Assembly: GCA_900474095.1 (NCBI GenBank)
Contig: UCOA01000021.1
Location: 1-47,897 of the forward strand
From: Hyphomicrobiales bacterium
GTDB taxonomy: Bacteria > Pseudomonadota > Alphaproteobacteria > Rhizobiales > Rhizobiaceae
Direction of reading: 5' to 3'
DNA: 47,897 bases
The translations under genes were made by a program, and so were the position numbers. Shown in pieces: positions 10,358 through 19,296 of this stretch. Numbering within the stretch: the first letter of the stretch is position 1; each line of letters begins with the position of its first letter. Under the pieces are notes generated by a model. It was not told the DNA's origin. It saw only the letters and a list, made by a program, of their open reading frames with translations, and searched no databases.

Positions 10358-11317
10358 ATGCCTTCGAAAAGTCCCGTCATCGTCGATCTGAAGTTTATTC
10401 CGCAGGAAGTCGAAGCCGCCCTGAAAGGCGCCTTTGCCGGCCGCGAAGTGATCAATCTCGCCGACGTTGCCCATCAGGGACGCGCTCTCTCGGGCATCGA
10501 CTATGCCGTCGTCTGGAAATCCGATCCGGACCTCTTTTCACGCGCGCCGGATCTGAAGGTGGTCTTTTCCGGCGGCGCCGGCGTCGATCATGTGTTGACA
10601 CTTCCCGGTCTGCCGGCCGTGCCGCTGGTCCGCTTCGTCGATCGTAGCCTGACGACGCGAATGAGCGAGTGGGTCGTCATGAACTGTCTCATGCACCTGC
10701 GCCAGCACCGCGCCTATGAGACGCGTGCCAAAGCGCATGTCTGGGAGGATCTGAGCCAGCCGGAAGCCGCCGATGTCACCGTCGGCGTCATGGGCCTCGG
10801 CGTGTTGGGCCAGGATGCCACCCACAAGCTTCGCATAATGGGATTCAAGACCATCGGCTGGTCACGGTCGAAGAAGGAGATCGATGGCATCGAGACCTTC
10901 GCCGGCGATGAACTGGACGCGTTTCTCGGCTGCACCGATTTCCTTGTCGGCCTGCTGCCTTTGACGGATGAAACCCGGGGCATTTTCAACGCACAACTCT
11001 TCTCGAAGCTCAGCCGAAGCGGCCCCTTCGGCGCGCCGGTGTTCATCAATGGCGGCCGTGGCGGCAGCCAGATTGGGGCCGACATTCTGGCGGCACTCAA
11101 ATCAGGTGTCCTTGGCGCCGCCTCGCTCGACGTGTTCGAACAGGAACCGCTGACCAAGGACAGCCCCTTCTGGGATATGGACAACGTCTACATCACCCCG
11201 CATGTCGCAGCCTCCTCGGACGTCAAGGCGCTCTTTGCGCATGTCGAACAACAGATCAACCGCTTTGAAAGCGGCCTGTCGCTGGAACATCTGGTGGATC
11301 GAAAAGCCGGCTATTGA
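10358..11317 (+). CDS. Glyoxylate/hydroxypyruvate reductase (D-2-hydroxyacid dehydrogenase, GhrA-like)
   Basis: Cytosolic NAD(P)H-dependent reductase of 2-oxoacids such as glyoxylate and hydroxypyruvate. It has 319 residues. The Rossmann motif GVMGLGVLG sits near 144-152. The catalytic triad of the family can be placed as Arg in INGGRGG (about 232), Glu in DVFEQEPL (about 264) and His in ITPHVAA (about 280). The missing LGR-type extensions and the overall length match GhrA more than SerA or PdxB. It starts 11 bases after yejF and may be read through from that operon. Its stop codon directly abuts that of the convergent NlpC/P60 gene. Confidence 0.85.
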   Translation: MPSKSPVIVDLKFIPQEVEAALKGAFAGREVINLADVAHQGRALSGIDYAVVWKSDPDLFSRAPDLKVVFSGGAGVDHVLTLPGLPAVPLVRFVDRSLTTRMSEWVVMNCLMHLRQHRAYETRAKAHVWEDLSQPEAADVTVGVMGLGVLGQDATHKLRIMGFKTIGWSRSKKEIDGIETFAGDELDAFLGCTDFLVGLLPLTDETRGIFNAQLFSKLSRSGPFGAPVFINGGRGGSQIGADILAALKSGVLGAASLDVFEQEPLTKDSPFWDMDNVYITPHVAASSDVKALFAHVEQQINRFESGLSLEHLVDRKAGY

Positions 11318-12172
11318 TCAGGGTCGGCGATACCCTGTCGGCTGGTCGTAGAGCCAGCCGATCCGCGTGATCGCGTCGTCCAACCCCTCCAGGGCAACGT
11401 TCATCGTGTGGCCATTGGCGTGCAGCAGCGTCTTTTCATCTTCCATAATGGCCACGTGCCCCTTCCAGAAGACCAGATCGCCGCGGCTCAGTTCGTCCCG
11501 GGTGATTTCGCTGCCAAGTCCTTTGGCCTGCATGTCGGTGTCGCGCGGAGCGCTTTTTCCGGTCATCATCATCGACAGCTGGATAAGGCCGGAGCAATCG
11601 ATGCCGAAGCCGGAGCGTCCGCCCCAGAGATAGGGCGTTTCAAGAAAGCGTGCAGCAACAGAGACATAGTCGTCGGATACAGGCTTTCCGACCTCCGCAC
11701 AGTGGTTGGCAATCACGGCCTGCCCGCCTTCCAGCAGGAAATAGCGTGTGCCACGCGTTTCCCGCTCATCGACGACAGTGAGCCGGTTGCCCATCGATAG
11801 CGCCTGGACAGTGGGAAACTTGAGGTCTGGGCCGGAATAGACAAAGGTGCGGGGGGCCGTGACGATATGCGTCAGGCTGCGCACCACGGGCGAAACGGCA
11901 TGGTCCGGAACATAGCCGACATAACCGTCAAAATCTGCCTTCACCCACGCCCAGCCGCCGGCGGTGTCGAAAACATGGACCGTCTCGCCGAGCAACAGTT
12001 CCGTGTCGGTGCCGCATTCGAGTTCCGGTCTCGCGCGCATCTGCACCACGGGAACAGAGATGACGCCTGGTGAGCCGCTGACGTAGCTTGCCGCCTCGAC
12101 GATGCCGCGCAACCGCTCCTCGGCAAGATCGGGGCGATAGGCGTTCAGGCGGCGGTCGGGAAGGTCAGACAT
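11318..12172 (-). CDS. NlpC/P60 family cell-wall hydrolase with SH3-like domains
   Basis: Probable gamma-D-glutamyl-diamino acid endopeptidase acting on peptidoglycan stem peptides. It has 284 residues. Two bacterial SH3-like segments fill about 35-165. The papain-like NlpC/P60 domain follows, with the catalytic Cys in GIDCSGLIQLS (about 198), His in GHVAIM (about 245) and a polar third residue near LLHANGH. No signal peptide is seen, so it acts in the cytoplasm (recycling) or leaves by another route. It starts 6 bases after the MarR gene stop and is thus the last gene of the xseA-side minus-strand run. The family call is firm; the substrate is inferred. Confidence 0.88.
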   Translation of the reverse strand: MSDLPDRRLNAYRPDLAEERLRGIVEAASYVSGSPGVISVPVVQMRARPELECGTDTELLLGETVHVFDTAGGWAWVKADFDGYVGYVPDHAVSPVVRSLTHIVTAPRTFVYSGPDLKFPTVQALSMGNRLTVVDERETRGTRYFLLEGGQAVIANHCAEVGKPVSDDYVSVAARFLETPYLWGGRSGFGIDCSGLIQLSMMMTGKSAPRDTDMQAKGLGSEITRDELSRGDLVFWKGHVAIMEDEKTLLHANGHTMNVALEGLDDAITRIGWLYDQPTGYRRP

Positions 12173-12178
12173 GTGCCC

Positions 12179-12529
12179 TCAGATAGACAGTTTGCGTCCC
12201 TGATCAATGATCAGATCGCCAAGTTTTTCAAGATAAAGCGCGCCGTCAACCGTGCGCTTGATGATCACATTGCGCCTGTCGCGCTCGTCGCGCATGCGGG
12301 CGACGAGGCCGAGATCACCCATCGTGTCGAGGGCGCGGGTGATCACAGGTTTCGTCACCCCGAGAATGCCAGCCAGCCCGCGCACGGTATGCGGCGGCGG
12401 CACGAGGTAGATATGCAGGAGAATGGACATCTGCCGCAGCGTCAGGTCGCGATTATCGATCCGCACCTGCTCGAGCGAGACGGCGTGCCAGAGGTTCAGC
12501 GCCTGGGAAGCTGAGAGTTCGATCGGCAT
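12179..12529 (-). CDS. MarR-type winged-helix transcriptional regulator
   Basis: The 116-residue protein has a winged-helix DNA-binding core: a LTLRQMSILLHIYL helix, then VRGLAGILGVTKPVITRALDTMG as the helix-turn-helix recognition unit and RDERDRRNVIIKRT as the wing, typical of MarR. The start ATG at 12529 has AAGGACG in front of it. The open frame upstream of it (to 12850) is antisense overlap with the oxidoreductase gene and was not included. The NlpC/P60 gene follows directly, so this regulator probably controls its own small operon, including a cell-wall hydrolase. The ligand is unknown. Confidence 0.85.
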   Translation of the reverse strand: MPIELSASQALNLWHAVSLEQVRIDNRDLTLRQMSILLHIYLVPPPHTVRGLAGILGVTKPVITRALDTMGDLGLVARMRDERDRRNVIIKRTVDGALYLEKLGDLIIDQGRKLSI

Positions 12530-12615
12530 TCGACGTCCTTGGGTTCCAGGGCCAAGTTTACAGGCGGGATCGTTACGGAAGCGTTTCTTTTTGCGCGGAC
12601 AAAGGCTTGCCCCTG

Positions 12616-13206
12616 TCAAATCCGCGCGATCGCCTTTTCGATCTTCGCCAGATGCGCGGTGCGCTGCTTCGCCGTCACGCGGTCCATGTCGTGCAACGAG
12701 ATCATCCGGAAGCGTACATCCTTGGCGCAGAAGGCGGCGACACCGCGCTTCAACAGGCGGCGGACCGGATCGCCCATATAGAGCTTGACGACCCACCAGG
12801 GGGAACCGGTCGTGGTCAGCGCCCAAAACAACGTGATATTGGTCAGACACGGAATGATGCGCCCGCCGGATTGCTCATGATCGAAGGCGACGCCGGGGGC
12901 AAAGACGCGGTCGAAGAAACCCTTGAGGATCGCCGGAAAATTGAACCACCACTGCGGAAAGACGAGGATCAACCCATCGGCGACTTTGAGCCGCGTGACG
13001 AGATCGTCGACGGAGGAGGTATCATAGGGAATGTCGAAATAGCCGCGCCGCTCCGTTTTGCTGAGACGGGGATCGAAGCCCTCGCTGTACAGATCAAGCA
13101 GATCGACGCTGTGGCCGTTCGTCTCCAGCGCCCTCTGCGCCGTCGCGGCGACGCTTGCGGCAAAACTGCCCGCGAGGGGATGGGAGAGGACGATGAGGAA
13201 GCGCAT
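12616..13206 (-). CDS. NAD(P)H oxidoreductase, flavodoxin-like fold (MdaB/KefF type)
   Basis: The 196-residue protein has the quinone-reductase-like flavodoxin fold: LIVLSHPLAGSFAAS binds the FMN/FAD phosphate at the N-terminus, and LILVFPQWWFNFPAILKGFFD (about 79-99) is the conserved WW-F-PA-LKG-D core of the NQO1/MdaB/KefF family. It most likely reduces quinones or electrophiles with NAD(P)H in the cytosol. It lies 13 bases downstream of xseA and 86 bases upstream of the MarR gene on the same strand. A MarR regulator next to a quinone reductase is a common redox-sensing pairing, but here that link is only inferred. Confidence 0.85.
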   Translation of the reverse strand: MRFLIVLSHPLAGSFAASVAATAQRALETNGHSVDLLDLYSEGFDPRLSKTERRGYFDIPYDTSSVDDLVTRLKVADGLILVFPQWWFNFPAILKGFFDRVFAPGVAFDHEQSGGRIIPCLTNITLFWALTTTGSPWWVVKLYMGDPVRRLLKRGVAAFCAKDVRFRMISLHDMDRVTAKQRTAHLAKIEKAIARI

Positions 13207-13219
13207 GAGGTTTCCGTCC

Positions 13220-14812
13220 TTAGAACAGGGTGCCCTGTTTCGGCGGCTCGGCCTGTGCCGGTTTTTCCCCGCGCTTCTTCACAAGTTGTGGCGGCGTCGG
13301 AGTGCTGCCTTCCGTGGTCACCGCGTTGATAGACCCGTCGGCGAATTCGATCGCGATCGCCTGGTTCAGCGAAAGGGCTGCGGCCGCCTTGACCGGCGCC
13401 CCCGTCTCGTCGTGCACCAGGGCATAGCCGCGTTTCAATACGTTGCGATAGGACAGCGACTGCAGGATACGGTCCTGCGCAACGATCGTGCTGCGTCGCC
13501 GACCCAGATCGGCCAGAAGCGCCTTGTCGGCTCTGCCTGCAAGGCCTGCCAGGCGATCCTGAGAACGGTGAATCTGGCTAAGCAGCCGACCTGGAAGGGT
13601 CCTGAGCGACGCATCGGCCGAAGACACTCTTGTAGCAGAACGTTGGATGAGGCGCTCGACGATGCGCTCGGCGCGGATCATCCGATCGGACAGTTTCTGC
13701 CGCCGCTCGTTGATCCGGCTCGCCAATAGGTCACGCCTCAGATGCGCTGATATGCGCTCGAAGGCGCGCCGCTTGTTGGCGGTATTCATCTGAAGGCCGC
13801 GCCCAAGCCCCGTCGAAGCTTCGTCGAAGCGCCGGCGCGGCAAAGCGAGGAGCTGGTCGAGTGACGGCAGCGCTCGCGCCAAGGCACGAACCGACTGCCG
13901 CCGGTTGTCCATCTGGCGCGTCACCGCGGCCTTGAGACGCGCAGAAAGAGCCGAAACACCGGCCTCTAGCTCAGCCTTCACCGGAACGGCCATTTCGGCT
14001 GCGCCCGTCGGCGTCGGCGCACGCTGGTCGCTAGCGTAGTCGATCAGTGTCCAGTCGGTCTCGTGACCGACGGCAGAAATAAGCGGAATCTGCGAATTCG
14101 CCGCCGCCCGCACCACGGCCTCGTCGTTGAAACTCCAGAGATCCTCAAGGCTGCCGCCGCCGCGCGCGACAATCAGAAGGTCCGGCCGAGCGATCGGGCC
14201 GCCGGCAGTGAAGGCGTTGAAACCCTCGACCGCTGCAGCCACTTCATTGCCGGAGCCTTCGCCTTGGACGCGCACGGGCCAGACGATCACATGTACGGGG
14301 AACCGATCGGTAATCCGGTGCAGGATATCGCGGATGACAGCGCCGGTGGGCGAGGTAATGACACCGATGATACGCGGCATATAGGGCAGGGGCCGCTTCC
14401 GGGCCTGATCGAAAAGCCCCTCGGCGCCGAGCTTGCGCTTGCGCTCCTCGATCAGCGCCATCAGCGCGCCTGCGCCGGCGGGCTCCAGCGTCTCGATGAC
14501 GATCTGGTATTTGGACGAACCGGGGAAGGTCGTCACCTTGCCGGTGGCGATCACCTCCATGCCCTCTTCCGGCCGGAACTTCAGCCGGCTCATCGTCCCT
14601 TTCCAGATGACCGCGTCGATCCGCGCCTTGTCGTCTTTCAGGGAAAAATAGGCGTGTCCCGAGGAATGCGGGCCGCGATAACCGGAAATCTCGCCGCGCA
14701 CCCGCACCTGGTCGAAGGCCTGCTCGACCGTGCGTTTGATAGAGCCGGAAAGCTCTGAAACCGAATATTCGGTGAGATTGGAGGGCGAATCGGAATCGAA
14801 GAAAGAGCTCAT
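13220..14812 (-). CDS. xseA: Exodeoxyribonuclease VII large subunit
   Basis: Single-strand DNA exonuclease subunit that works with XseB. It has 530 residues. The N-terminal OB-fold ([19 protein letters not shown], then [20 protein letters not shown]) lies at about 12-110. The catalytic domain begins at [18 protein letters not shown] (about 149) with [17 protein letters not shown] (about 212) and [18 protein letters not shown] long Arg-rich helical region follows at about 300-450, then a 50-residue Pro/Lys tail typical of rhizobial XseA. It is first in a minus-strand run and divergent from the spike-like gene pair. No xseB is present in the window, as is usual for rhizobia. Confidence 0.95.
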   Translation of the reverse strand: MSSFFDSDSPSNLTEYSVSELSGSIKRTVEQAFDQVRVRGEISGYRGPHSSGHAYFSLKDDKARIDAVIWKGTMSRLKFRPEEGMEVIATGKVTTFPGSSKYQIVIETLEPAGAGALMALIEERKRKLGAEGLFDQARKRPLPYMPRIIGVITSPTGAVIRDILHRITDRFPVHVIVWPVRVQGEGSGNEVAAAVEGFNAFTAGGPIARPDLLIVARGGGSLEDLWSFNDEAVVRAAANSQIPLISAVGHETDWTLIDYASDQRAPTPTGAAEMAVPVKAELEAGVSALSARLKAAVTRQMDNRRQSVRALARALPSLDQLLALPRRRFDEASTGLGRGLQMNTANKRRAFERISAHLRRDLLASRINERRQKLSDRMIRAERIVERLIQRSATRVSSADASLRTLPGRLLSQIHRSQDRLAGLAGRADKALLADLGRRRSTIVAQDRILQSLSYRNVLKRGYALVHDETGAPVKAAAALSLNQAIAIEFADGSINAVTTEGSTPTPPQLVKKRGEKPAQAEPPKQGTLF

Positions 14813-14950
14813 GGAACTATTTTGCCGCGCCCGTCTGCGGATGACCAGCCTTTGGCGGCGCCCTCAACAGGCCTTTCAATTTCCCCGTTCGTCCCCGGTG
14901 CTCAAAACCATGCGCATCATGGCGGCAACGTCACCCCTGAGGACCAGCCG

Positions 14951-15214
14951 ATGCCAGACCGTTTTTCCAGCAATATCCCTTCGCTCACCAGTCCTGCCAC
15001 CCATGGTTTTCCGGTGACACCCAACGATACGCTTGATCTCGCCGAGGTGACCAGGGCGATCTATGTCGGCTCCGGCGGCACGCTTGCACTGCGCCTGCTC
15101 TCGGGCCAGACCGTCAATCTCGCCGGCGTCGCAGCAGGCAGCATCCTGCCGCTGCGCGCCGATCGTGTGCTTGCAACGGGAACGACTGCAGGCAGCATCG
15201 TTGGGCTCGTCTGA
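14951..15214 (+). CDS. Head-spike base protein, RcGTA GhsA-like (Rcc01079 family)
   Basis: Small 87-residue protein with the pattern of the spike-base family named after Rcc01079 of the Rhodobacter capsulatus gene transfer agent: a Pro/Ser N-terminal arm, then DTLDLAEVTRAIYVGSGG, LRLLSGQTVNLAGV, AAGSILPLRADRV and a final ATGTTAGSIVGL. In the gene transfer agent this protein anchors fibres on the capsid. The start ATG has GAGGA upstream. A longer frame from 14822 is possible but lacks a good ribosome site. The stop overlaps the next start as TGATG, so the pair is coupled. Family recognition is from memory of the motif order and is moderately sure. Confidence 0.72.
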   Translation: MPDRFSSNIPSLTSPATHGFPVTPNDTLDLAEVTRAIYVGSGGTLALRLLSGQTVNLAGVAAGSILPLRADRVLATGTTAGSIVGLV

Positions 15215-16281
15215 TGGTGTCGCTTGGTCTGAGTTCAAGCCTCGGTTTGGTGGGAGCCGCTGGCGCATGGTTTGCCGGGCCAGCCTTTGCAGTTGCCGAT
15301 CCCAGCGACGGCGTTGCCAAGCTACCGGCCTTCGTCGCCGATTTCCGCAGGGATCGCCACGCCGTCACTCCGGTGATTGCGGCGAACATTGCCGCTGCCT
15401 CGGTGGATGCACTTGTGTCGCCGCAATCCGTTCCGTTTTCGGATCTGTTCGTGTTCACACGCGGATCGGTGGCGGAATACATCGATGCCGCAGGAATGGC
15501 CCAGCAGGCGGCTGCGGACGTCCCGCGCTTCGACTACCGCAACGGCTATCGGCAGCTCCTGCTCGAAGGCCCCGCGACCAACCTTTTCGTGAACGCGTTC
15601 ACACCCGCGACGCAGAGGATCACCGTCACCAATGCCGCGCAATATACGGTTTCCTGCCGAGGCTCAGGCTCGCTGATCCTCGCAGGCGCAGCGACGGCCA
15701 CGGTGACGCAAGCTGCGCCGGTGACTTTCACGGCGACGTCGGCCAGTCTGACGCTGACGGTCAACGGCACCTTGAGCCGGGCCCAGCTGGAAACGGGGGC
15801 GGCGGCCAGCTCGTTCGTCCAGACGGCGACAATGGCAGCGACGCGAAATGCCGATAGCTGCCGCCTCTCGCCGGCCGGCGAAGCCCTGATCCAGAGGGGT
15901 GCCGCCACCTTTGTTTTGAAGGGGCAGGGTCTCTATGGTTCTCTCGGGCATCTCGTCGGCATCGACACCGGCGATGAGATCATACGCTTCAATACGGCGC
16001 AGACAACCGTAATAGCCGGCAGCTCGCTATCCATAGCCAACCTGACGGTGCCCTTGCCGGCGTTCGGTATCTGTCTTGGCTGGAGCGCCACCGGCCGTTC
16101 GGGCAGCTATAACGGCGGGACGATTGCAACCGATACCACTATACCGATGACAACGGGCCAGGTCTTCCTCGGCCGTAACCAGAGTGGCCTGTTTGCCTGC
16201 GGCCGCTACGATAGCCTGACGATCTGGCCTTTCCGTGCCGCCAATACGTCAATTCAAGCAAAAGCTGGCGCCTATTCTTGA
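15214..16281 (+). CDS. Phage/GTA-type spike fibre protein (GhsB-like candidate)
   Basis: The 355-residue protein resembles phage tail- or head-fibre proteins. The segment FTRGSVAEYIDAAGMAQQAA (about 91-110), then VPRFDYRNGYRQLLLEGPATN, matches the FTRaS-YvdadG...PRFDY...GLLiEpa-TN pattern common in phage structural proteins. A beta-rich Thr/Ala region and AQLETGAAASSFVQT follow. The C-terminal half has a lectin/LamG-like look ending FACGRYDSLTIWPF. It is one base-overlapped with the preceding spike-base gene, mirroring the ghsA-ghsB order in the Rhodobacter gene transfer agent. No other phage gene is adjacent. Function in this organism is inferred. Confidence 0.65.
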   Translation: MVSLGLSSSLGLVGAAGAWFAGPAFAVADPSDGVAKLPAFVADFRRDRHAVTPVIAANIAAASVDALVSPQSVPFSDLFVFTRGSVAEYIDAAGMAQQAAADVPRFDYRNGYRQLLLEGPATNLFVNAFTPATQRITVTNAAQYTVSCRGSGSLILAGAATATVTQAAPVTFTATSASLTLTVNGTLSRAQLETGAAASSFVQTATMAATRNADSCRLSPAGEALIQRGAATFVLKGQGLYGSLGHLVGIDTGDEIIRFNTAQTTVIAGSSLSIANLTVPLPAFGICLGWSATGRSGSYNGGTIATDTTIPMTTGQVFLGRNQSGLFACGRYDSLTIWPFRAANTSIQAKAGAYS

Positions 16282-16322
16282 TGGAACGATCGCCATAGAA
16301 TTCACGCAAATGTCAAATATGC

Positions 16323-16351
16323 CGGTCGCCGAGGGAACTCTTTGGCGACCG
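16323..16351 (+). terminator. Hairpin after the spike gene pair
   Basis: Perfect 8-base inverted repeat CGGTCGCC / GGCGACCG with a 13-base loop, about 40 bases after the fibre gene stop. It is followed by CTTCGTTATG, so there is no strong T-run. It is a plausible terminator for the two-gene unit. Confidence 0.45.
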
Positions 16352-16438
16352 CTTCGTTATGAACAATCGGAGGGTTAAGCCAATTTTTGCGAGCCTTGGG
16401 CAGATTGTTGCGCTATGCTCATCACCGGGAGGGGTCGG

Positions 16439-16669
16439 ATGATAGTCTTGACCACATTTGCAATCGGGTTTTTGACGGCGGGTCTGCGGTCTGTGCCTTG
16501 CTACGCTCTGACCGGTGGTCTGATCATCGCAGCCTTCTCACTTGCCGCGCTCTTTTCAGCCGGTTCCGTATCCCTGTTTGCGCTCGTTCTGGCGTTGCTC
16601 GCTTATAATGGCGGGATCGCCGCACCGGTCTTCGCCGCGTTCATTCTTGCGCGCCGCCGTCAGGCATAA
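16439..16669 (+). CDS. Small membrane protein of unknown function
   Basis: The 76-residue product has two hydrophobic helices: one from about residue 2 to 30 (ending ALTGGLIIAAFSLAALFSAG when the second part is included) and one at about 37-60, with a basic RRRQA tail. The ATG has a good GGGAGGGG upstream. An earlier ATG at 16415 would add eight residues but lacks such a site. I do not recognise the family. It stands alone between the spike genes and the convergent dehydrogenase gene. Confidence 0.6.
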   Translation: MIVLTTFAIGFLTAGLRSVPCYALTGGLIIAAFSLAALFSAGSVSLFALVLALLAYNGGIAAPVFAAFILARRRQA

Positions 16670-16720
16670 GGCGGCACATCAAGTGTCATTGAAAGAACCC
16701 GCCGCGTTTCCAGATGAGGG

Positions 16721-17707
16721 TTAGACTGGCTCCCAACCATCTTTCTCGCTGGCACGGTAGATCGCATCGATGAGCTTCTGATTGTTCACCGAGCTTTCCA
16801 GCGTCACCACCTCTTCCGTCCCGCCTTTTGCCGCGCGCGAAAAAGCTTCGGCTTCGAGCTTGTACTGGCGGGCGTCCTGGAAGCGGAAGTGTTGAGATTG
16901 CGAGTGGTTCTGATTGCTCAGTTCCAGTTCTTCCGCACCGTAGCGATCGGCGTTGAACGGCGACTTGACCTCAATGACGCCCTTGTCGCCGTGGAAGACC
17001 ATCACCTGGCGGGCGGCAAGCTGGGTGGAGATGTAGAAGCTCAGTTCGAATTCGCCGAAATCGGCCCTGACGCTCGAATAGATGTCGATGCCGAATTCCG
17101 GATCGCGATCGGTATTCGCCTGAACGCGGATCGGTTCCTTGTCCGTGACGAAACGGGTGGTGATCGTCGGATAGACGCCGATGTCAGGCAGTCCGCCGCC
17201 GCCGAGTTCCGGCTTGTTGCGCATATTGGCGGCATCGCGGTTGTAGTAGGTGAAGGCGCCCTGAACGTGGCGCAGCCTACCGATCGCACCCTCCTGCAGC
17301 AGTGAGCGAACTTTGTGCCAGACAGGACTATAGGTTACCATGAAGGCTTCGGAGATCAGCACTTTGTTGCGGTCGCGCGCCGCAATCACGGAGTTGATTT
17401 CCGATGCCTTCAGGGACATCGGTTTTTCACAGAGCACGTGTTTGCCGGCATCGGCCGCCTTGATCGTCCATTCGATGTGCTGTGAGGTGGGCAATGGAAT
17501 GTAGACGGCATCGATGAAGTCAGAAGCGAGCATCTCCTCGTAGGAGCCGAAGGCGTGCGGCACCGAGAAACGGTCGGCCATGTCGCGTGCTTTGGAGAGA
17601 TTGCGGCTGGCAATTGCCGTCACGACGCAGTTTTCCGCGTCCTGCATGGCAGGAACAACGAGTTCGCGGCCGATCTTGGCCGTCGACAGAATACCGAAGC
17701 GCAACAT
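16721..17707 (-). CDS. Gfo/Idh/MocA family NAD(P)-dependent oxidoreductase
   Basis: The 328-residue cytosolic dehydrogenase acts on a sugar or polyol. The N-terminal Rossmann fold opens with [14 protein letters not shown]. The family motif [14 protein letters not shown] (about 89-102) contains the conserved Lys of the EKP motif. The C-terminal half has [11 protein letters not shown], the usual place of the active-site Asp/His region (the common His is replaced by Tyr-Pro context here). It resembles the dimeric dihydrodiol dehydrogenase / glucose-fructose oxidoreductase side of the family. It is divergent from the aldo/keto reductase gene, and the two may share a control region. The substrate cannot be read from sequence. 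Confidence 0.88.
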   Translation of the reverse strand: MLRFGILSTAKIGRELVVPAMQDAENCVVTAIASRNLSKARDMADRFSVPHAFGSYEEMLASDFIDAVYIPLPTSQHIEWTIKAADAGKHVLCEKPMSLKASEINSVIAARDRNKVLISEAFMVTYSPVWHKVRSLLQEGAIGRLRHVQGAFTYYNRDAANMRNKPELGGGGLPDIGVYPTITTRFVTDKEPIRVQANTDRDPEFGIDIYSSVRADFGEFELSFYISTQLAARQVMVFHGDKGVIEVKSPFNADRYGAEELELSNQNHSQSQHFRFQDARQYKLEAEAFSRAAKGGTEEVVTLESSVNNQKLIDAIYRASEKDGWEPV

Positions 17708-17881
17708 GACAGATCCTCTCTATTTTGGCGGCACAGTAACCGCCAGATACCTGCCCATCAAGCCACGCACGCGGGAATAAAATTGCCGCCGGCCATGTAA
17801 AAACGCTATACCTCGCCTATCTCTCTGGAGCAGACTTCCCGCCTCCCACACGATTCTCCCATGGCATGCTGGAGCGACCTC

Positions 17882-18832
17882 ATGGAAATGCGAACCCTCG
17901 GCCGCACCGGCCTGTCTATCGCGCCGCTGGTCTTCGGCGGCAATGTCTTTGGCTGGACCGCGGATGAAAAGACGTCCTTCCACCTGCTCGACGCCTTCTT
18001 CGACGCGGGCTTCAACGCCGTCGATACCGCAGACGCCTATTCCACCTGGGTGCCGGGCCACCAAGGCGGCGAGTCCGAAACGATCATCGGCAAATGGCTG
18101 AAGCAGTCGGGTCGGGGTCGGGACGAGGCCGTGATCGTCACCAAGGTCGGCTCCGAAATGGGGCCAGACAGGAAGGGGCTGTCGGCCAAATGGATCCTGC
18201 AAGCCGTTGAGGGTTCCCTTCGCCGGCTGCAGACCGATCATATCGACGTCTACCTGTCACACTGGCCGGACGCCGAAACGCCGTACGAGGAAACGCTCGG
18301 TGCGTATGATACGCTTCTGCGCCAGGGCAAGGTTCGCCACATAGGCGCATCCAATCTGAGCGCCGAGCAGCTGCGTGCCGCACTCGATGTTTCAAAAGAA
18401 AAGCACCTGCCGCGCTACGCGGTGCTCCAGCCAGAATACAACCTCTATGACCGCGCGTCTTTCGATGGTCCGCTCCGAAACCTCTGCATGGCCGAAGATA
18501 TGGGTGTAATCACCTATTTCGGCCTTGCGAGAGGTTTTCTTTCGGGGAAATATCGCTCGCATAGGGACCTGGAAGGGTCGGCACGCGGCGGCGGCATCGG
18601 CAAATATCTCGACGGCCGCGGCATGCGTATCCTGGGCGCGCTGGATGAGGTGGCTGCTGACACCGGCAACACGCAGGCCGAGATTGCGCTTGCCTGGATC
18701 ATGTCGCGCAAGGGCGTCACCGCGCCGATTTCCAGCGCGACGAACCTGACCCAGCTCGAAAGTCTGATTAAGGCGGCTTCGATCCGCCTTTCCGACCAAG
18801 CGTCCCGCCTCTTAAACGAGGCCAGCGAATAG
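17882..18832 (+). CDS. Aldo/keto reductase
   Basis: The 316-residue TIM-barrel NADPH-dependent reductase has the four catalytic residues in place: Asp and Tyr in AVDTADAYSTW (about 47-57), Lys in VIVTKVGS (about 84) and His in VYLSHWPD (about 125). The C-terminal cofactor region includes ISSATNLTQLESL. It is closest to the YajO/Tas-like group that reduces aldehydes. The ATG at 17882 follows GGAG; a second ATG at 17888 and an upstream one at 17861 are alternatives. The GNAT gene begins 20 bases downstream on the same strand, so the two likely form a unit. Confidence 0.92.
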   Translation: MEMRTLGRTGLSIAPLVFGGNVFGWTADEKTSFHLLDAFFDAGFNAVDTADAYSTWVPGHQGGESETIIGKWLKQSGRGRDEAVIVTKVGSEMGPDRKGLSAKWILQAVEGSLRRLQTDHIDVYLSHWPDAETPYEETLGAYDTLLRQGKVRHIGASNLSAEQLRAALDVSKEKHLPRYAVLQPEYNLYDRASFDGPLRNLCMAEDMGVITYFGLARGFLSGKYRSHRDLEGSARGGGIGKYLDGRGMRILGALDEVAADTGNTQAEIALAWIMSRKGVTAPISSATNLTQLESLIKAASIRLSDQASRLLNEASE

Positions 18833-18852
18833 AACATCCGGAGGAAGAAGGT

Positions 18853-19296
18853 ATGACGGTTGAGATACGCGACGCGGCACCGCGCGACGAAGCGGACTGG
18901 CGCAGGCTCTGGGCGAGCTATGTCGCTTTCTACCGGGTGGCAGTATCCCCGGACGTGACGACAACGACATGGGGCCGGATCGTCGACCCTGGCTCGCCAC
19001 TGTTCATGCGCGTTGCGGTGCTGGACGGCCACGTCGTCGGCTTTGCTCTCTGCCTTTTGCATGAGGCGACCTGGGTGAAGGAGCCGGTCTGCTATCTGGA
19101 GGATCTGTTCCTTGACGAGACGGCGCGCGGAAAGGGTATAGGCAAGGCACTGCTGGATGATCTCGTCGAAAAAGCCAAGGCGAATGGTTGGGCCCGTCTT
19201 TACTGGCATACCGACGAGGGCAATGAAACGGCGCGTCGGCTCTACGACAAATACACCGAGGCCGACGGCCATGTCCGCTACCGCATGAGTTTCTAG
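18853..19296 (+). CDS. GNAT family N-acetyltransferase
   Basis: The 147-residue protein has the single-domain acetyl-CoA transferase fold. Motif A is clear as EDLFLDETARGKGIGKALLDDL (about 80-101), in which RGKGIGKAL forms the pyrophosphate loop. Motif B follows with ARLYWHTDEGNETARRLYDKY, and a usual R-M-SF ending closes the protein. It is likely in one unit with the aldo/keto reductase. The acceptor is unknown. The stop codon TAG shares the palindrome CTAG with the stop codon of the convergent gene, so the two genes overlap by four bases. Confidence 0.88.
   Translation: MTVEIRDAAPRDEADWRRLWASYVAFYRVAVSPDVTTTTWGRIVDPGSPLFMRVAVLDGHVVGFALCLLHEATWVKEPVCYLEDLFLDETARGKGIGKALLDDLVEKAKANGWARLYWHTDEGNETARRLYDKYTEADGHVRYRMSF

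Noticed and set aside
14951..16281. A complete prophage around the spike genes
   Set aside because: No integrase, terminase, portal, capsid or lysis gene lies on either side; xseA and ordinary metabolic genes flank the pair.
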